DNA of 64,000 bases from Paraperibacillus marinus (GCF_046237605.1 NZ_CP143542.1:3100001-3164000), one strand, 5' to 3'; positions 25,195 to 34,548 are shown, numbered from the stretch's first letter. Notes: a model not told the origin generated them from the letters alone. A program made the numbers and translations.

Positions 25195-26520
25195 TTAAAG
25201 GGGTGCCTCTGTACTTTCGTCCTTCATCCGAAGAAGAATCATAATTCCGATCAAGGTAAGAATCATCATCGAACCAAGTGCAAGCCTCGATGCAAGGGTG
25301 CCGTAGTTTGAAAAAATCAGTGTAATGGTTCCATATAGGAAGGGGCCGATGATGGCTGATACCTTGCCGGAAAAAGCAAACAGCCCAAAAAACTGTCCGC
25401 GCTTCTCATGAGGTGTCAGCTGGACGATATATGTCCGCGACGTCACCCACATCGAACCGAGAGAAACTCCGAACATACTCCCGGCAATCCAAAACCAAAA
25501 GGCATTCTGAGCCAGGACAGCCACAGCGAGGGCTGCAAGCAGCAGGACCGACACATACAAAATAGAAATCCTTGCCCCCTTTGCCTTAGTAATATAGCCA
25601 AAGATGAAGGAACCGATAATGCTCGATATGGTAGAAACTAAATAAAGAAGAATGAAGGCTCCGGAAGAAAAGCCAACGACAGCCCCTGCGTACACGGCCA
25701 TCATGGCAATGGTGGTCGATAGTGCATCATTCAGGAAGAAATAGGCAATCATGAAGGTGAAAATGTTTCGATACTTCTTCATTTCCCTGATGGTAAATAC
25801 TATCTCCTTGTAGCCCGACAAAAATCCTGAATGTTTCACAGACTGGGTTTCCTTCTTCTCTCTTATGAAAAAAAATAAGGGAAGTGAGAAGAGCAGGAAA
25901 AGAACCGCAGTTGGTATGAATGCATCTTCATTGCCGCTCTTGCCCACAAAGGGATAGACAGCAAGCCCCACAAGCGTACCGACATACCCTACAGCCACCC
26001 CGAATCCTGAAATGAGCGGGATATCCTCCTTTTTCCCAAGATCGCCTATCATAGCATCATAAAAAACGAGGCTGGAATGATAGAAAAACTTGGCCAGCAC
26101 GAAAAAGACAATGACCAGTCCCAGTGATGCCGGCAGGCCGCCCCAGTCACCGCCCGGCCCCCATTTGCCTAAGACGCCCATCAAAAATGTACAGCCGACA
26201 GCTGCAAGTGTGAACGGAATGACATATTTCTTCTTCCTTCCTGTCCTGTCCATCATGACTCCATATAAGGGAGAAAACAAGACCAGGAAAAGACTTGCCG
26301 CTGCATTCGCATAGGAAATGAAGGTGCTTGCTATCTGATCGAGAGCTGCATTGCTGCCGATCGTTTCCTGAATATAGAATGGGAAAAAGATGGTGTTGAT
26401 GTTGGAAGAAAAAATAGTATTCGCAAAGTCGTACAGAGCCCATGAAACAATGGGCAGGGTAAAGAACACACCAAGCTTCCGCTTAGGAGATGCTTCTGCA
26501 AACCTCACTTTCGGTTCCAT
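25195..26520 (-). CDS. MFS transporter, UMF1/Atg22-like (YxiO-like)
   Basis: A 441-residue major-facilitator protein with about 12 helices. SWALYDFANTIFSSNI near residue 25, the loop-2 motif GVMMDRTGRKKKY and RGQFFGLFAFSGK in the second half are hallmarks of the UMF1 (vacuolar effluxer Atg22-like) family. Bacterial members such as B. subtilis YxiO are uncharacterised; amino-acid efflux is the usual guess by analogy with yeast Atg22. GGAGGAT precedes the ATG. Confidence 0.85.
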   Translation of the reverse strand: MEPKVRFAEASPKRKLGVFFTLPIVSWALYDFANTIFSSNINTIFFPFYIQETIGSNAALDQIASTFISYANAAASLFLVLFSPLYGVMMDRTGRKKKYVIPFTLAAVGCTFLMGVLGKWGPGGDWGGLPASLGLVIVFFVLAKFFYHSSLVFYDAMIGDLGKKEDIPLISGFGVAVGYVGTLVGLAVYPFVGKSGNEDAFIPTAVLFLLFSLPLFFFIREKKETQSVKHSGFLSGYKEIVFTIREMKKYRNIFTFMIAYFFLNDALSTTIAMMAVYAGAVVGFSSGAFILLYLVSTISSIIGSFIFGYITKAKGARISILYVSVLLLAALAVAVLAQNAFWFWIAGSMFGVSLGSMWVTSRTYIVQLTPHEKRGQFFGLFAFSGKVSAIIGPFLYGTITLIFSNYGTLASRLALGSMMILTLIGIMILLRMKDESTEAPL

Positions 26521-26599
26521 GCTTTATCCTCCTTGGATCGTTTACCAATCTATTTCCATAGAGGAAGGCCGAACTCCTTTAAGTACTGAAAATTTCCTC

Positions 26600-27715
26600 T
26601 TAATTGATGATGCCATGCTGAATGAACTCTGCCTTTACAACCGGCTTGATTTTTATGGATCGATAATCCTTTTCCCAGTCCATGTTCTTCCAGGCTTCAG
26701 GATGAAAGGCCCTGACTCTTTCCCCGATTCCCAATGCGTCACAATTGGCCTTTTGCAGTTTTGCCAGCGTTTTTTTGGAGAGGGCGTTTAGTTTTGTACT
26801 CATTTTCTTCTGTAATTCCTGGACTTTTTTCTTATCGGTTAAATGGTCTGGGGCAAATTGTTCGATCTCTAATTCTACCTTATAGGTTAAGTTCACTGTC
26901 AGCTTACCGCCGGGACGTGGGTTAATCTTTATATCCCTGCTTACACTCTTGCTCTCCGCACTAAGGATGCCAGCGCCGGCCGGCCCTTTTAGGCCAGTGT
27001 CCAGAAAAAACTTCGGGCGGCCGGATTTGTACATATCATTCAGCAGTGTCAGCATGGCTGACTCTTCATAATTCAGGGTTCCCGTCATTTTTTTATGGTG
27101 AAATAAGGCCGTTCCTCTAATATTCCCCCTGTGCTCCCCCTTTTTTAAATCGATATATGGAAGAACATAATCTTTGCCCATCCGGAAGATGGCGGTACAA
27201 ATAGACTGCACATTCTCTAAACGGAAAGTTCCGGAGTCTTTGCCGCTTTCAATCAGCTCTTCATAGTAGTCATCAAGAAGGGGGGTGCTCCTGGGCTTGA
27301 TCTGCAGGGCATCAAGTGCACTTCCCTTTACTACGGCAACAATGGAATTCAGCGGTCCCTTTGGATCTCTGTAGATGATGTCCAGCGCATTGTATATATC
27401 CTTTCGTGCCAGATCTTCTCCAAATAGGAATACCTTTACCTTGGATGTATCATATCTTTGCAGTAGTTTCCTGTCGAGATTTTCCCTCGCATCCGCATGT
27501 GAACTGCTCTTTGTCCAGGCAACAAGGCTCCTTGGGGCATCAGAAGGCGGATGGCCAAATGGGATGATCGGATAGCCGACAGACTGAATAATCTCTTCTC
27601 CTTTCGCATCAAAGCCTTTAATGCGGATGAGCGTACTCTCCTTAATAAGCCTCTGGTCCCAGCATCCGCCCAGTAAAATTGGAATCAGCAGAAGACAAAT
27701 CCGTATTTTTCTCAT
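26600..27715 (-). CDS. Spore germination lipoprotein, Ger(x)C family
   Basis: The C subunit (371 residues) of a GerA-type germinant receptor. The signal peptide ends in a lipobox (LLGGC at about 14-18), so Cys18 should be lipidated and the protein anchored outside the spore inner membrane. Family blocks include GCWDQRLIKE and the C-terminal CDALGIGERVRAFHPEAW. AAGGAGGG precedes the ATG, which is 1 bp after the gerAB-like stop, making it the last gene of the operon. Confidence 0.92.
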   Translation of the reverse strand: MRKIRICLLLIPILLGGCWDQRLIKESTLIRIKGFDAKGEEIIQSVGYPIIPFGHPPSDAPRSLVAWTKSSSHADARENLDRKLLQRYDTSKVKVFLFGEDLARKDIYNALDIIYRDPKGPLNSIVAVVKGSALDALQIKPRSTPLLDDYYEELIESGKDSGTFRLENVQSICTAIFRMGKDYVLPYIDLKKGEHRGNIRGTALFHHKKMTGTLNYEESAMLTLLNDMYKSGRPKFFLDTGLKGPAGAGILSAESKSVSRDIKINPRPGGKLTVNLTYKVELEIEQFAPDHLTDKKKVQELQKKMSTKLNALSKKTLAKLQKANCDALGIGERVRAFHPEAWKNMDWEKDYRSIKIKPVVKAEFIQHGIIN

Positions 27716-27716
27716 A

Positions 27717-28802
27717 TTAGCTTTCCCTCCTTCTTAAGAAAGCAGCCACGAAAAGAATGACCGGAATTATGATGGTTGCTAAAGATGAACCTAAGGATAT
27801 GAAATGAGAAGTGGCCGTCACATCATATTCTCCATGCGGAATGAGGGAGAAGATATATGTCGAGGCGGCTGCCGGGATAACACAGGAAAGATGGTCTTTT
27901 TTCTTAAACATATGAGACAAACCTTTCGCTGTCCCGAATAAATAGCCCATATATGTGGTTCCTACCGCGACCATCCATAAGGAAAGGAATAAAATATCAA
28001 TCCGTTCCACCACCTGAAAGGAATAGGATTTTATGATATATAACAGAGGCTCCGGGATAATGGCGATTTCCATTTCACTGAAGAACATCAATGTTGCCAG
28101 GACTGCCAGGGTATAGAAAAAGATAACAAAGGCATTCGCAAGCATTGCCGATTTCAATTTACTTCGGCCTGAACCCCTGATATAAGGATAAATGACTAGG
28201 AACAGCTCAAAGCCAATCATGGAAAATGCAGCCTCCTTCACTCCCTTTAGAATGGAAAATACCCCCTTACTCCCTATAGGCAAAATATTATATATGTCCG
28301 CGTCGAGGAAGGAAGTGGAAATGAGCAGGATGAAGATAAGGAATACAAAGGAAGATACCAGCATGAATTTCGCCAGGATGATCAGCGGACTGTGTACGGC
28401 ATATGTCCCGACCACCACCATCAATAAAATGACAAGCCATACGGGGGTAAGGGGCAGCAGCCACTTATTTATAACATTGCCGAACAGGGCCAGCATGTTG
28501 GTGGAGACCAGAAAAAAATACAAAGTATAAACGGCTCCTGCCAGCCAGCCTATCGGCCCTAGTACAGTAACAGAAATCTCGAAGATGTTTTTACCGGGAA
28601 ACCTCTTGCACAGCAGATGATACAGAATCAGCATCAGCTGTACCACCAGGCCCGATATGAGCACCGAAATCCACGCATCCTCCCCGGCCTGCAAAAATAT
28701 AGTATATGGCATGGAGAGGACTCCTACCCCAATCTGTGCATGGATGATAAAAAACATACTTTCAATAAATCCCATCTTTTCTCGCTGAATGGGGCTATTC
28801 AT
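27717..28802 (-). CDS. Spore germination permease-like protein, GerAB family
   Basis: The B subunit (361 residues, about 10 helices), an APC-fold protein that in other receptors binds the amino-acid germinant. The start is set at ATG 28802 because FIESMFFIIHAQIGVGVLSMP, the typical N-terminal helix, follows it directly and it overlaps the GerA stop by 8 bp; the longer open frame upstream lies inside the GerA gene. Which germinant is sensed cannot be read. Confidence 0.92.
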   Translation of the reverse strand: MNSPIQREKMGFIESMFFIIHAQIGVGVLSMPYTIFLQAGEDAWISVLISGLVVQLMLILYHLLCKRFPGKNIFEISVTVLGPIGWLAGAVYTLYFFLVSTNMLALFGNVINKWLLPLTPVWLVILLMVVVGTYAVHSPLIILAKFMLVSSFVFLIFILLISTSFLDADIYNILPIGSKGVFSILKGVKEAAFSMIGFELFLVIYPYIRGSGRSKLKSAMLANAFVIFFYTLAVLATLMFFSEMEIAIIPEPLLYIIKSYSFQVVERIDILFLSLWMVAVGTTYMGYLFGTAKGLSHMFKKKDHLSCVIPAAASTYIFSLIPHGEYDVTATSHFISLGSSLATIIIPVILFVAAFLRRRES

Positions 28803-30297
28803 TTTCAACCCTGCCTTTACTTCCGGCTGAAGACTCTTTATTCTTGTTATTTCCATAAAGCTTCCATAACGGATACCGGAATATGGAGTCCTTGTACTGC
28901 TTGCTTTTAAATGGTGAAATGGGTTCAAAGTAATAGAAGCCAAAGTTTGAAAGCTTGCATAAGTGAATGATGACTATCATGATTCCAAACATAATTCCAA
29001 GGAAACCAAATATTGATGAAACTAAAATCAGTGGAAACGTCAATAATCTCAATGATGCACTCATTTCAACATTGGGAATGGCAAATGATGCAATAGCAGT
29101 AAGGGCTATAATGATAACCATCATATATGAAATCAGCCCTGCATTAACTACGGCATCTCCGATGATTAAACCTCCTACGATGCCGATCGTCTGCCCTACC
29201 GGATTCGGAAGTCTGATTCCCGCTTCTCTCAGAAGCTCAATCGTGAAAATCATAATCGCTGCCTCGACTAGCGGCGGGAAAGGGATATTATTCAGGGACA
29301 ACTTCAGCGGGATGATAAGATCCTGCGGAACAACTTCAAAATGGAAAGCTACAATCGCAATATAGACTGAAGGCAGTATAAGTGCAGTCATAAAGCTGAT
29401 AATTCTCAGCATCCTGTAAAAGGTGCCTGGAAGTATCCTTGAATTATAGTCATCCGGCGACTGGAAAAACGAGAAGAAGGTGACAGGCATGATGAGCGCT
29501 GTCGGGCTCCCTTCAGCAAGTACAACCACCTTTCCATCCGTCAGGTTGGCCATGACCCTGTCCGGTCTTTCAGTCTGCAGGAATTGCGGAAAAGGTGAAA
29601 ATGGGCTTTCATCCAGGAATTCTTCCAGGAAACCCGGGCTGAATACCATATCTACATCGATGGATTCGATGCTTCCGATGATGGTATCCACCACCGCAGA
29701 ATCTGCTCTTCCTTCGATATACCCCACTACAATCTTGGTTTTAGTTGCCTGCCCCTTTACTATGCTCTTGAATACCAGATTCCGGTTTTGGTTGCGCTGA
29801 CGGATGAGGCGCTGGTTGATGTTCATGTCTTCTACAAAACCGGTGTGCGATCCTCTTATGACTTTTTCATTAGCTGGCTCGTCAGGCTTTCTCTGGATCA
29901 TTGCCCCGGCATTGAAGAGGAAAACATTCTTTCTGCCTTGCATAGTAAGCAGGCAGTAGCCCTGCAGGAGCAGTTCGGCAGCTTCCATCACCACCGTGGT
30001 GGACAGGGTTTGGACACTTGCAACATAATCTGCGGTTTCCTGCTCGGATTTTGCCTGGCATAAGTTTGAAAGGAACACCTTCTCAATTTTTTCAGAGTCA
30101 GCGACTGTGTCCAGGTATATCAACATGCATGATATACCGCAGGCATCAACGGTCTGATTCTTTAAATCTGAGGTATGGTGGAAATAATTCTTCAATAATC
30201 CCAGATTCTTTCCGATACTGGTGGAAGCAAATTCCGCCTGTGCTGTAAAGCCGTCCGTTTTGCTGCCTTCCTGCTGCTTTTTTTCTGTAACCATCAT
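28795..30297 (-). CDS. Spore germination protein, GerA family (A subunit)
   Basis: The A subunit (500 residues) of a nutrient germinant receptor in the spore inner membrane. A cytoplasmic N-terminal part of about 280 residues contains GYIEGRADSAVVDTI and PSPFPQFLQTERPDRV-like segments; a membrane domain follows with LPNPVGQTIGIVGGLIIGDA, the most conserved stretch of the family. GGGAAG precedes the ATG. First gene of the A-B-C operon, with a sigma-G-like promoter upstream. Confidence 0.93.
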   Translation of the reverse strand: MMVTEKKQQEGSKTDGFTAQAEFASTSIGKNLGLLKNYFHHTSDLKNQTVDACGISCMLIYLDTVADSEKIEKVFLSNLCQAKSEQETADYVASVQTLSTTVVMEAAELLLQGYCLLTMQGRKNVFLFNAGAMIQRKPDEPANEKVIRGSHTGFVEDMNINQRLIRQRNQNRNLVFKSIVKGQATKTKIVVGYIEGRADSAVVDTIIGSIESIDVDMVFSPGFLEEFLDESPFSPFPQFLQTERPDRVMANLTDGKVVVLAEGSPTALIMPVTFFSFFQSPDDYNSRILPGTFYRMLRIISFMTALILPSVYIAIVAFHFEVVPQDLIIPLKLSLNNIPFPPLVEAAIMIFTIELLREAGIRLPNPVGQTIGIVGGLIIGDAVVNAGLISYMMVIIIALTAIASFAIPNVEMSASLRLLTFPLILVSSIFGFLGIMFGIMIVIIHLCKLSNFGFYYFEPISPFKSKQYKDSIFRYPLWKLYGNNKNKESSAGSKGRVENE

Positions 30298-30331
30298 GTT
30301 CTTCCCTTTTTGTTTACTTTAATATAAGTTT

Positions 30332-30360
30332 AAATATGCCCCTTTCCTTTTAAACCATTC
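30332..30360 (-). promoter_or_regulatory. Sigma-G-like promoter of the ger operon
   Basis: Minus strand GAATG (30356-30360) and CATATTT (30332-30338), 17-bp spacer. Germinant receptor operons are transcribed by sigma-G in the forespore. The -10 deviates at the last base. Confidence 0.5.
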
Positions 30361-30372
30361 AGAGCCGGGCGC

Positions 30373-30416
30373 CAAAAAGAGAGCAGACTCCGCTCGAAGT
30401 CTGCTCTCTTTTTGGC
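30373..30416. terminator. Bidirectional terminator
   Basis: Perfect 18-bp stem (CCAAAAAGAGAGCAGACT and complement) with an 8-base loop, between yvrJ and the ger operon. Confidence 0.85.
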
Positions 30417-30423
30417 ATTCTGC

Positions 30424-30570
30424 CTATATTCTGTTTTCCTTTATCAGCGATGGAAGGTCTTGAATGGTGTTGATCAAGATATCAAGCTTCGTCTCTATCC
30501 GGTACAGCAGATATAATGAAACAACGATAGGAAAACCAACCTCACTGATAAAAGAGATCAAAGCTTCCAA
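30424..30570 (-). CDS. yvrJ: YvrJ family small protein (48 aa)
   Basis: A 48-residue protein too short for most gene callers. TTG start at 30570 with GGAGGGG seven bases upstream. One membrane helix (about 4-22, ISFISEVGFPIVVSLYLLY) followed by RIETKLDILINTIQDL matches the YvrJ family. It follows DUF1659 and DUF2922 genes, the usual company of YvrJ in Bacillaceae, but a strong terminator separates it from them. Function unknown. Confidence 0.8.
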   Translation of the reverse strand: MEALISFISEVGFPIVVSLYLLYRIETKLDILINTIQDLPSLIKENRI

Positions 30571-30593
30571 ACCGGATCCCCTCCCTGTTTTCT

Positions 30594-30631
30594 AAAAAGG
30601 AGGGCTGGCCAGAGAATCAGGCTGCCCTCCT
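30594..30631 (-). terminator. Terminator between DUF2922 gene and yvrJ
   Basis: GGAGGGC and GCCCTCC arms with an inner AGCC/GGCC pairing, then TTTTT on the minus strand. It would stop or attenuate transcription into yvrJ. Confidence 0.75.
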
Positions 30632-30637
30632 CAAGGT

Positions 30638-30856
30638 TTAAGCTAATTCAAATTCCTGGACAGCACGATCGATGATCCTTGCCGCCTTTTTCCCAGCCAG
30701 GTCTCCGGAGTTGGTCATGAAGATATTGGCGGCCACGACTGAATCCATAGCCTGCTTGACTGCATTTACATCTACAGGCTCCTTGGGATCCTCAATATTG
30801 ATCCTCGACTCTTTTCCCTCTGCTGTCAAAAAAATCAGTTCCAGTGTCTTTGCCAT
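30638..30856 (-). CDS. DUF2922 family protein
   Basis: A 72-residue protein, MAKTLELIFLTAEGKESRI then NAVKQAMDSVVAANIF, the pattern of DUF2922. GAAGCGAAAACC precedes the ATG; AGGAAG is the likely binding site. It forms a pair with the DUF1659 gene 34 bp upstream. Members are small Bacillaceae proteins without known function. Confidence 0.85.
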   Translation of the reverse strand: MAKTLELIFLTAEGKESRINIEDPKEPVDVNAVKQAMDSVVAANIFMTNSGDLAGKKAARIIDRAVQEFELA

Positions 30857-30890
30857 GGTTTTCGCTTCCTCTCAATCAATGGTTTTTTGT

Positions 30891-31109
30891 TTAAATATTG
30901 ATGCTTTGCAGATCCTGTCTGTTAACATCGATCAGCTCGAACTTGCTAAGTCCTGCCAGTGCCTGGGCAGTTTGAAGAAGCTGGTCAGGCGTAGCTGCAG
31001 GCTTTACATGAGGAAGAGTCTTCTTTTTGAAAACCGGTTCGTTTTTTTCGTTCATCCCGGTCTGCAGTGTATACTGCAGTGAAGAAGTTACTAATGATTG
31101 GTTTGCCAT
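30891..31109 (-). CDS. DUF1659 family protein
   Basis: A 72-residue protein, with SSLQYTLQTGMNEKNEPVFK and the SKFELIDVNR C-terminal stretch typical of DUF1659. ATG at 31109 is preferred over a GTG at 31118 because GGGGGTG is then 6 nt away. First of the DUF1659-DUF2922-YvrJ series. Function unknown; conserved and small, possibly regulatory. Confidence 0.85.
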   Translation of the reverse strand: MANQSLVTSSLQYTLQTGMNEKNEPVFKKKTLPHVKPAATPDQLLQTAQALAGLSKFELIDVNRQDLQSINI

Positions 31110-31208
31110 TTGTTTCACCCCCTTTCACTCTTTATATAAAGGGGAACAGACAAAAAAGGGTCGTCAAACCACACAAAAATTTCATTTAATTTTCTTTATC
31201 TTTCTGCC

Positions 31209-31345
31209 AAAATTAAAAGCTGTTTACGTATACATTACAGCCACTGAACAAGAAAGTTGATTTCCGCTGCAGGCACTCTACCTGCAAGAGAGCCAAATAA
31301 ATAGACTGCAGACAGCCCCGATTCTCATCGGAGTTGTCTGCAGCC
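31209..31345 (+). repeat. Repeat family A copy A2 followed by a hairpin
   Basis: GCTGTTTACG, ACAAGAAAGTTGATTTCCGC and TGCAGGCACTC match copy A3 at 37078. It runs into a stem CTGCAGACA with TGTCTGCAG (31304-31345) whose interior also pairs (CGAT/ATCG). No gene is seen between 31110 and 31459. Confidence 0.65.
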
Positions 31346-31459
31346 TTAATTAGTGCGGTACAGTGACTTTCAATTCATATATGAAGGCAGGAGGGATTCA
31401 AATGGTTATGTATTCACCCTATATGATATATTGTTTACTCATGGGTGCAAAAATGCAGG

Positions 31460-31606
31460 CTAAAGCTTTTCTCCTTTTTTATCAGCAAGAACCTGATAGT
31501 CTTTTTTCCCAAGGAGATTCGCGAACATTTTCTTGCGCGACATCACTTTTTCCGCTTTGATACCCTTGTTCAAGAGTCCTTTAATAACATCATTGACTTT
31601 TGGCAT
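31460..31606 (-). CDS. Small basic protein of unknown function (48 aa)
   Basis: A 48-residue Lys-rich protein starting MPKVNDVIKGLLNKGIKAEK. A longer open frame exists, but AAGGGA lies 8 nt before this ATG and the sequence downstream is the only protein-like part. It has a helix-turn look (KVNDVIKGLLNKGIKAEKVM; MFANLLGKKDYQVL) but no recognised family. It may be expressed, judging from codon bias and RBS. Confidence 0.5.
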   Translation of the reverse strand: MPKVNDVIKGLLNKGIKAEKVMSRKKMFANLLGKKDYQVLADKKGEKL

Positions 31607-31793
31607 AAGTATTTCCCTTCTATTTCCCTTAGAGAATTGCAAATGAGATACTTGCATAATAAATAAAATTATATGCCTCTCCATTTTAAAATGCAAATAC
31701 TGCCAGAGCCGGTGATCGTGCTGCAGTCCGCAAGTTTATTGGCTTTTTTCTGTATATCGTCTAAAAATAAAAAATTATGGGGCGTGATTTTTT

Positions 31794-32573
31794 GTGGGAA
31801 TGTTACATGATGTGTATAAGAAAATAAGGGGCTCAGGGGCTGATGCTGCTCCTAATCCCCCAATCATTATCGCTCACAGGGGAGCTTCCGGTTATTGCCC
31901 GGAAAATACAAGGTCAGCTTTTCAGAAAGCGATTGAAATGGGAGCTGATTCCGTGGAACTGGATATTCAGCTCAGTAAGGATGGGAAGCTTGTGGTCATC
32001 CATGATCCCGCTCTGGGACGGACAGTTTATGGAAAGGGCAGGATACGGGATTTCCTATATTCCGAGCTCTCTGTCCTGGACGCGGGGAGCTGGTTTGGCC
32101 CGGCTTTTGCAGGAGAACGAATCTTGAGTCTTGAAGATGCACTAGAACTGTTAGACGGAAAAGCAAATATTTTAATAGAAATAAAAAAGCCCCGCCTCTA
32201 TCCCGGGATTGAAAAGAAATTGGCACAAGCCTTAGAACAGGTCATACATTCCACTGTAATCGTGCAGTCGTTTGATCTGAGCTCACTGCACACATTCAAA
32301 ACGCTTTGTCCCCATATACCTGCCGGTCTGCTTGTTAAACGGTATCCGTGGAGATGGACCCATGAAAGGCTGAAGGGTATTTCTGCATCCATTCAGTACA
32401 TCAACCCGAAAAGGAATATTGCCAGCAGCCGGCTGATCAAAAGGATCAAAAGAGCAGGACTCCAGGTTTTTGTATGGACCGTACGGGACCGTGAAGAAGC
32501 ACACAGGCTGGCGTCCCTTGGTGTCAACGGCATCATTACGGATTTCCCGGATCTTGTAGAAATGAATAAGTAA
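31794..32573 (+). CDS. Glycerophosphodiester phosphodiesterase
   Basis: A 259-residue GDPD TIM-barrel enzyme, cleaving glycerophosphodiesters to glycerol-3-phosphate and an alcohol. Catalytic residues are visible in IAHRGASGYCPENT (His, Arg, Glu), VELDIQLSKDG and VIHDPALGRTV. No signal peptide, so cytoplasmic. GTG at 31794 or ATG at 31800 could start it; neither has a strong binding site. It may recycle lipoteichoic-acid or lipid head groups. Confidence 0.9.
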   Translation: MGMLHDVYKKIRGSGADAAPNPPIIIAHRGASGYCPENTRSAFQKAIEMGADSVELDIQLSKDGKLVVIHDPALGRTVYGKGRIRDFLYSELSVLDAGSWFGPAFAGERILSLEDALELLDGKANILIEIKKPRLYPGIEKKLAQALEQVIHSTVIVQSFDLSSLHTFKTLCPHIPAGLLVKRYPWRWTHERLKGISASIQYINPKRNIASSRLIKRIKRAGLQVFVWTVRDREEAHRLASLGVNGIITDFPDLVEMNK

Positions 32574-32621
32574 CGTGTATTTTGGATAGACTTGAGCCAT
32601 ATTCAGAGGAAATGGGAGGAT

Positions 32622-32969
32622 ATGGTGAAGGGTCTATTTTTTATTAATGATAGAATGCCATTGGAGTGCTGCACCAGCCTCCATGAAAGTAAAAGCAGGC
32701 AGATAAGTGCCTCACTGTCGTTTATTCGTGAACATAATCTCGAGATTCTCAGGCTGAACCCCTTTCAGGTGAATGACTTTTATACCATCCCCCATGCCAT
32801 GCTGTTTGACTTGAATCTTACGAATGAGAAGCCTGATTTTCTTTTGGTGTACTCACCAAAAACCCTTCATAAATTCCAGCATGTTTTTCCCGAGGAATGG
32901 GAAAAGCTGCAAAGCCGCATCCCTGCAGTCATACCCACCTCCGGATATGAATTCCCCATGTCAAAATGA
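32622..32969 (+). CDS. Protein of unknown function (115 aa)
   Basis: A 114-115 residue soluble protein; start at ATG 32622 or, with better spacing from GGGAGG, GTG 32625. It has CCTSLHESKSRQISASLSFI and a Pro/Phe-rich C-terminal half; no motif was recognised. It is 50 bp after the GDPD gene in the same direction and could be co-transcribed. A bidirectional hairpin follows. Confidence 0.6.
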   Translation: MVKGLFFINDRMPLECCTSLHESKSRQISASLSFIREHNLEILRLNPFQVNDFYTIPHAMLFDLNLTNEKPDFLLVYSPKTLHKFQHVFPEEWEKLQSRIPAVIPTSGYEFPMSK

Positions 32970-32998
32970 AAGCTGCCCCTTCGGGCAGCTTTCATGGT
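32968..32998. terminator. Bidirectional terminator
   Basis: GAAAGCTGCCC with GGGCAGCTTTC around a CTTC loop between convergent genes. Confidence 0.8.
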
Positions 32999-33529
32999 TT
33001 ATTGTTTATTCTGCCGGGCTTTTTTCATACCTTTAAGCAAGAAGCCGCCTTTAAATTTCCGGGGTTCATGGGATATGATAAAAGCACGGGGCTCATGCGT
33101 TTCAATGATGGTCATGAGTTCTTTCTCACGATCCCGGCGCGTCAGGATATCAAGCTGGTATCTAATCCCGTCCCTGCCTTTTCCTTCAAATACAGTGACA
33201 CCGAAACCAAGTTCCCTCAGTTCAGTAATCAGTGCTTCATTATTATTGGCAAGCTTCACGTTTAGATTGGTGTAGCCTATGGCAAGCAGTGATTCCACAT
33301 ATCCGCCAATAAGGATTCCAAGGCCAAAGCCCACGGCATAGACGACCATTGCAACCCCGCTTTGATCACCCGAAAAGACAAGTGAAAGCCCGAATACATA
33401 AATCAGAGATTCAACCATCCCAAACAAGGATGAAAACAGAGTCTGCCCCTTTACCATAAAAATGGTCCGCAGTGTCAGAATTGGTACATATACCAGTTGC
33501 AGTATTAATATTAAGATAATTTCCTTCAA
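32999..33529 (-). CDS. UPF0316 membrane protein (DUF5698 + DUF2179), YebE-like
   Basis: A 176-residue protein with three membrane helices in the first 90 residues and a cytoplasmic DUF2179 domain from about 95 (LANNNEALITELRELGFGVTV, then HEPRAFIISHEPRKF). The layout and length fit UPF0316/YebE of Bacillus. DUF2179 also occurs in YitT-type proteins. Function unknown. It ends convergently with the gene at 32622. Confidence 0.88.
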   Translation of the reverse strand: MKEIILILILQLVYVPILTLRTIFMVKGQTLFSSLFGMVESLIYVFGLSLVFSGDQSGVAMVVYAVGFGLGILIGGYVESLLAIGYTNLNVKLANNNEALITELRELGFGVTVFEGKGRDGIRYQLDILTRRDREKELMTIIETHEPRAFIISHEPRKFKGGFLLKGMKKARQNKQ

Positions 33530-33749
33530 GGCAAGCCCTCTCCCATAGATGATGCTGATATAATCAGTTTTTTACAATAAAACCATAACATATTTTACTG
33601 TTTTTTTTAACAGCATTTTTTCCTTGTTTTACCCTTCATTCAGTCCATGAAACGAAAAAGGAATAACAAGTTTAGCCCCTCCTTTAGAAACAGGATTGAT
33701 ATATTCCATTTTTTTCATTATGATAAATAAAAAATGGGAGATTAGCAGA

Positions 33750-34535
33750 ATGATAAGACAATTGTCAGTTAGAGACCATGAAGCTGTTTCTGTGCTCCTG
33801 AGACAAGAGCCAGCCTTTAATTTATTCATAATCGGGGATATCGAGGCGTTTGGGTATAGAGCCCCTTTTCAGGAACTCTGGGGTGAGTTCCGGGCAACTG
33901 ATGAACTGATCAGTGTATTGCTGCGATTTCATGACTCCTTCATCATCTATGGACCAGCAAGCTTTGATGCTGCTGGATTTGCAGAGCTGCTCCCAAAAGA
34001 CAAACCTGTCAGAATTTCCGGAAAATCAAATGCAGTGGAGCTATTTGAAGGGATAGACAGCCTTCAGCTTGAAAATAAAAAAGAGATGTACTTTGCTGAA
34101 TGCAGCGAGCCGCCCCGTGAAGTCATCCCTCATTCCGACAAGATAAAGGAAGCGGGGCTGGATGATGCAGATAAAATTATGGAGCTGAGACGGGCTATTC
34201 AAGAATTTGAGGCCGATGAATCGAGCCGTGAACTCCTCACTCAGTCCCTGAAGTCTAAAACTGGGAGAACCTATTATTTTGAGGAAGGAGGCAGGATTGC
34301 TGCGAGCGCCTCCACAGCCGCCGAAAATTCAATGTCGGCAATGATTGTGGGTGTCTGCACTCATCCTGCCTTCAGGAATAAAGGGTATGCATCTCAGATA
34401 TTAAATCAATTGATAGCTGAATTCGTTGTTCAGCAAAGCAAAACCCTGTGCTTATTCTATGACAACCCGGAAGCCGGCAGAATTTACCGCAGGCTGGGTT
34501 TCAGGGAGATAGGGAAATGGACGATATACAGGTGA
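33750..34535 (+). CDS. GNAT family N-acetyltransferase
   Basis: A 261-residue protein. The C-terminal third is a GNAT domain: GVCTHPAFRNKGYASQILN is the acetyl-CoA pyrophosphate-binding motif A, followed by LFYDNPEAGRIYRRLGF (motif B). The N-terminal 120 residues form a separate domain starting RQLSVRDHEAVSVLL. GGGAG lies 9 nt before ATG 33750; the in-frame extension to 33696 lacks one. The substrate is unknown. It is followed 13 bp later by the YdcF-like gene, a probable two-gene unit. Confidence 0.88.
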   Translation: MIRQLSVRDHEAVSVLLRQEPAFNLFIIGDIEAFGYRAPFQELWGEFRATDELISVLLRFHDSFIIYGPASFDAAGFAELLPKDKPVRISGKSNAVELFEGIDSLQLENKKEMYFAECSEPPREVIPHSDKIKEAGLDDADKIMELRRAIQEFEADESSRELLTQSLKSKTGRTYYFEEGGRIAASASTAAENSMSAMIVGVCTHPAFRNKGYASQILNQLIAEFVVQQSKTLCLFYDNPEAGRIYRRLGFREIGKWTIYR

Positions 34536-34548
34536 GAGGGATGAGATA

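Noticed and set aside
31363..31666. Plus-strand ORFs opposite the 48-aa gene
   Set aside because: No family pattern; the minus-strand frame has the better codon use and binding site.
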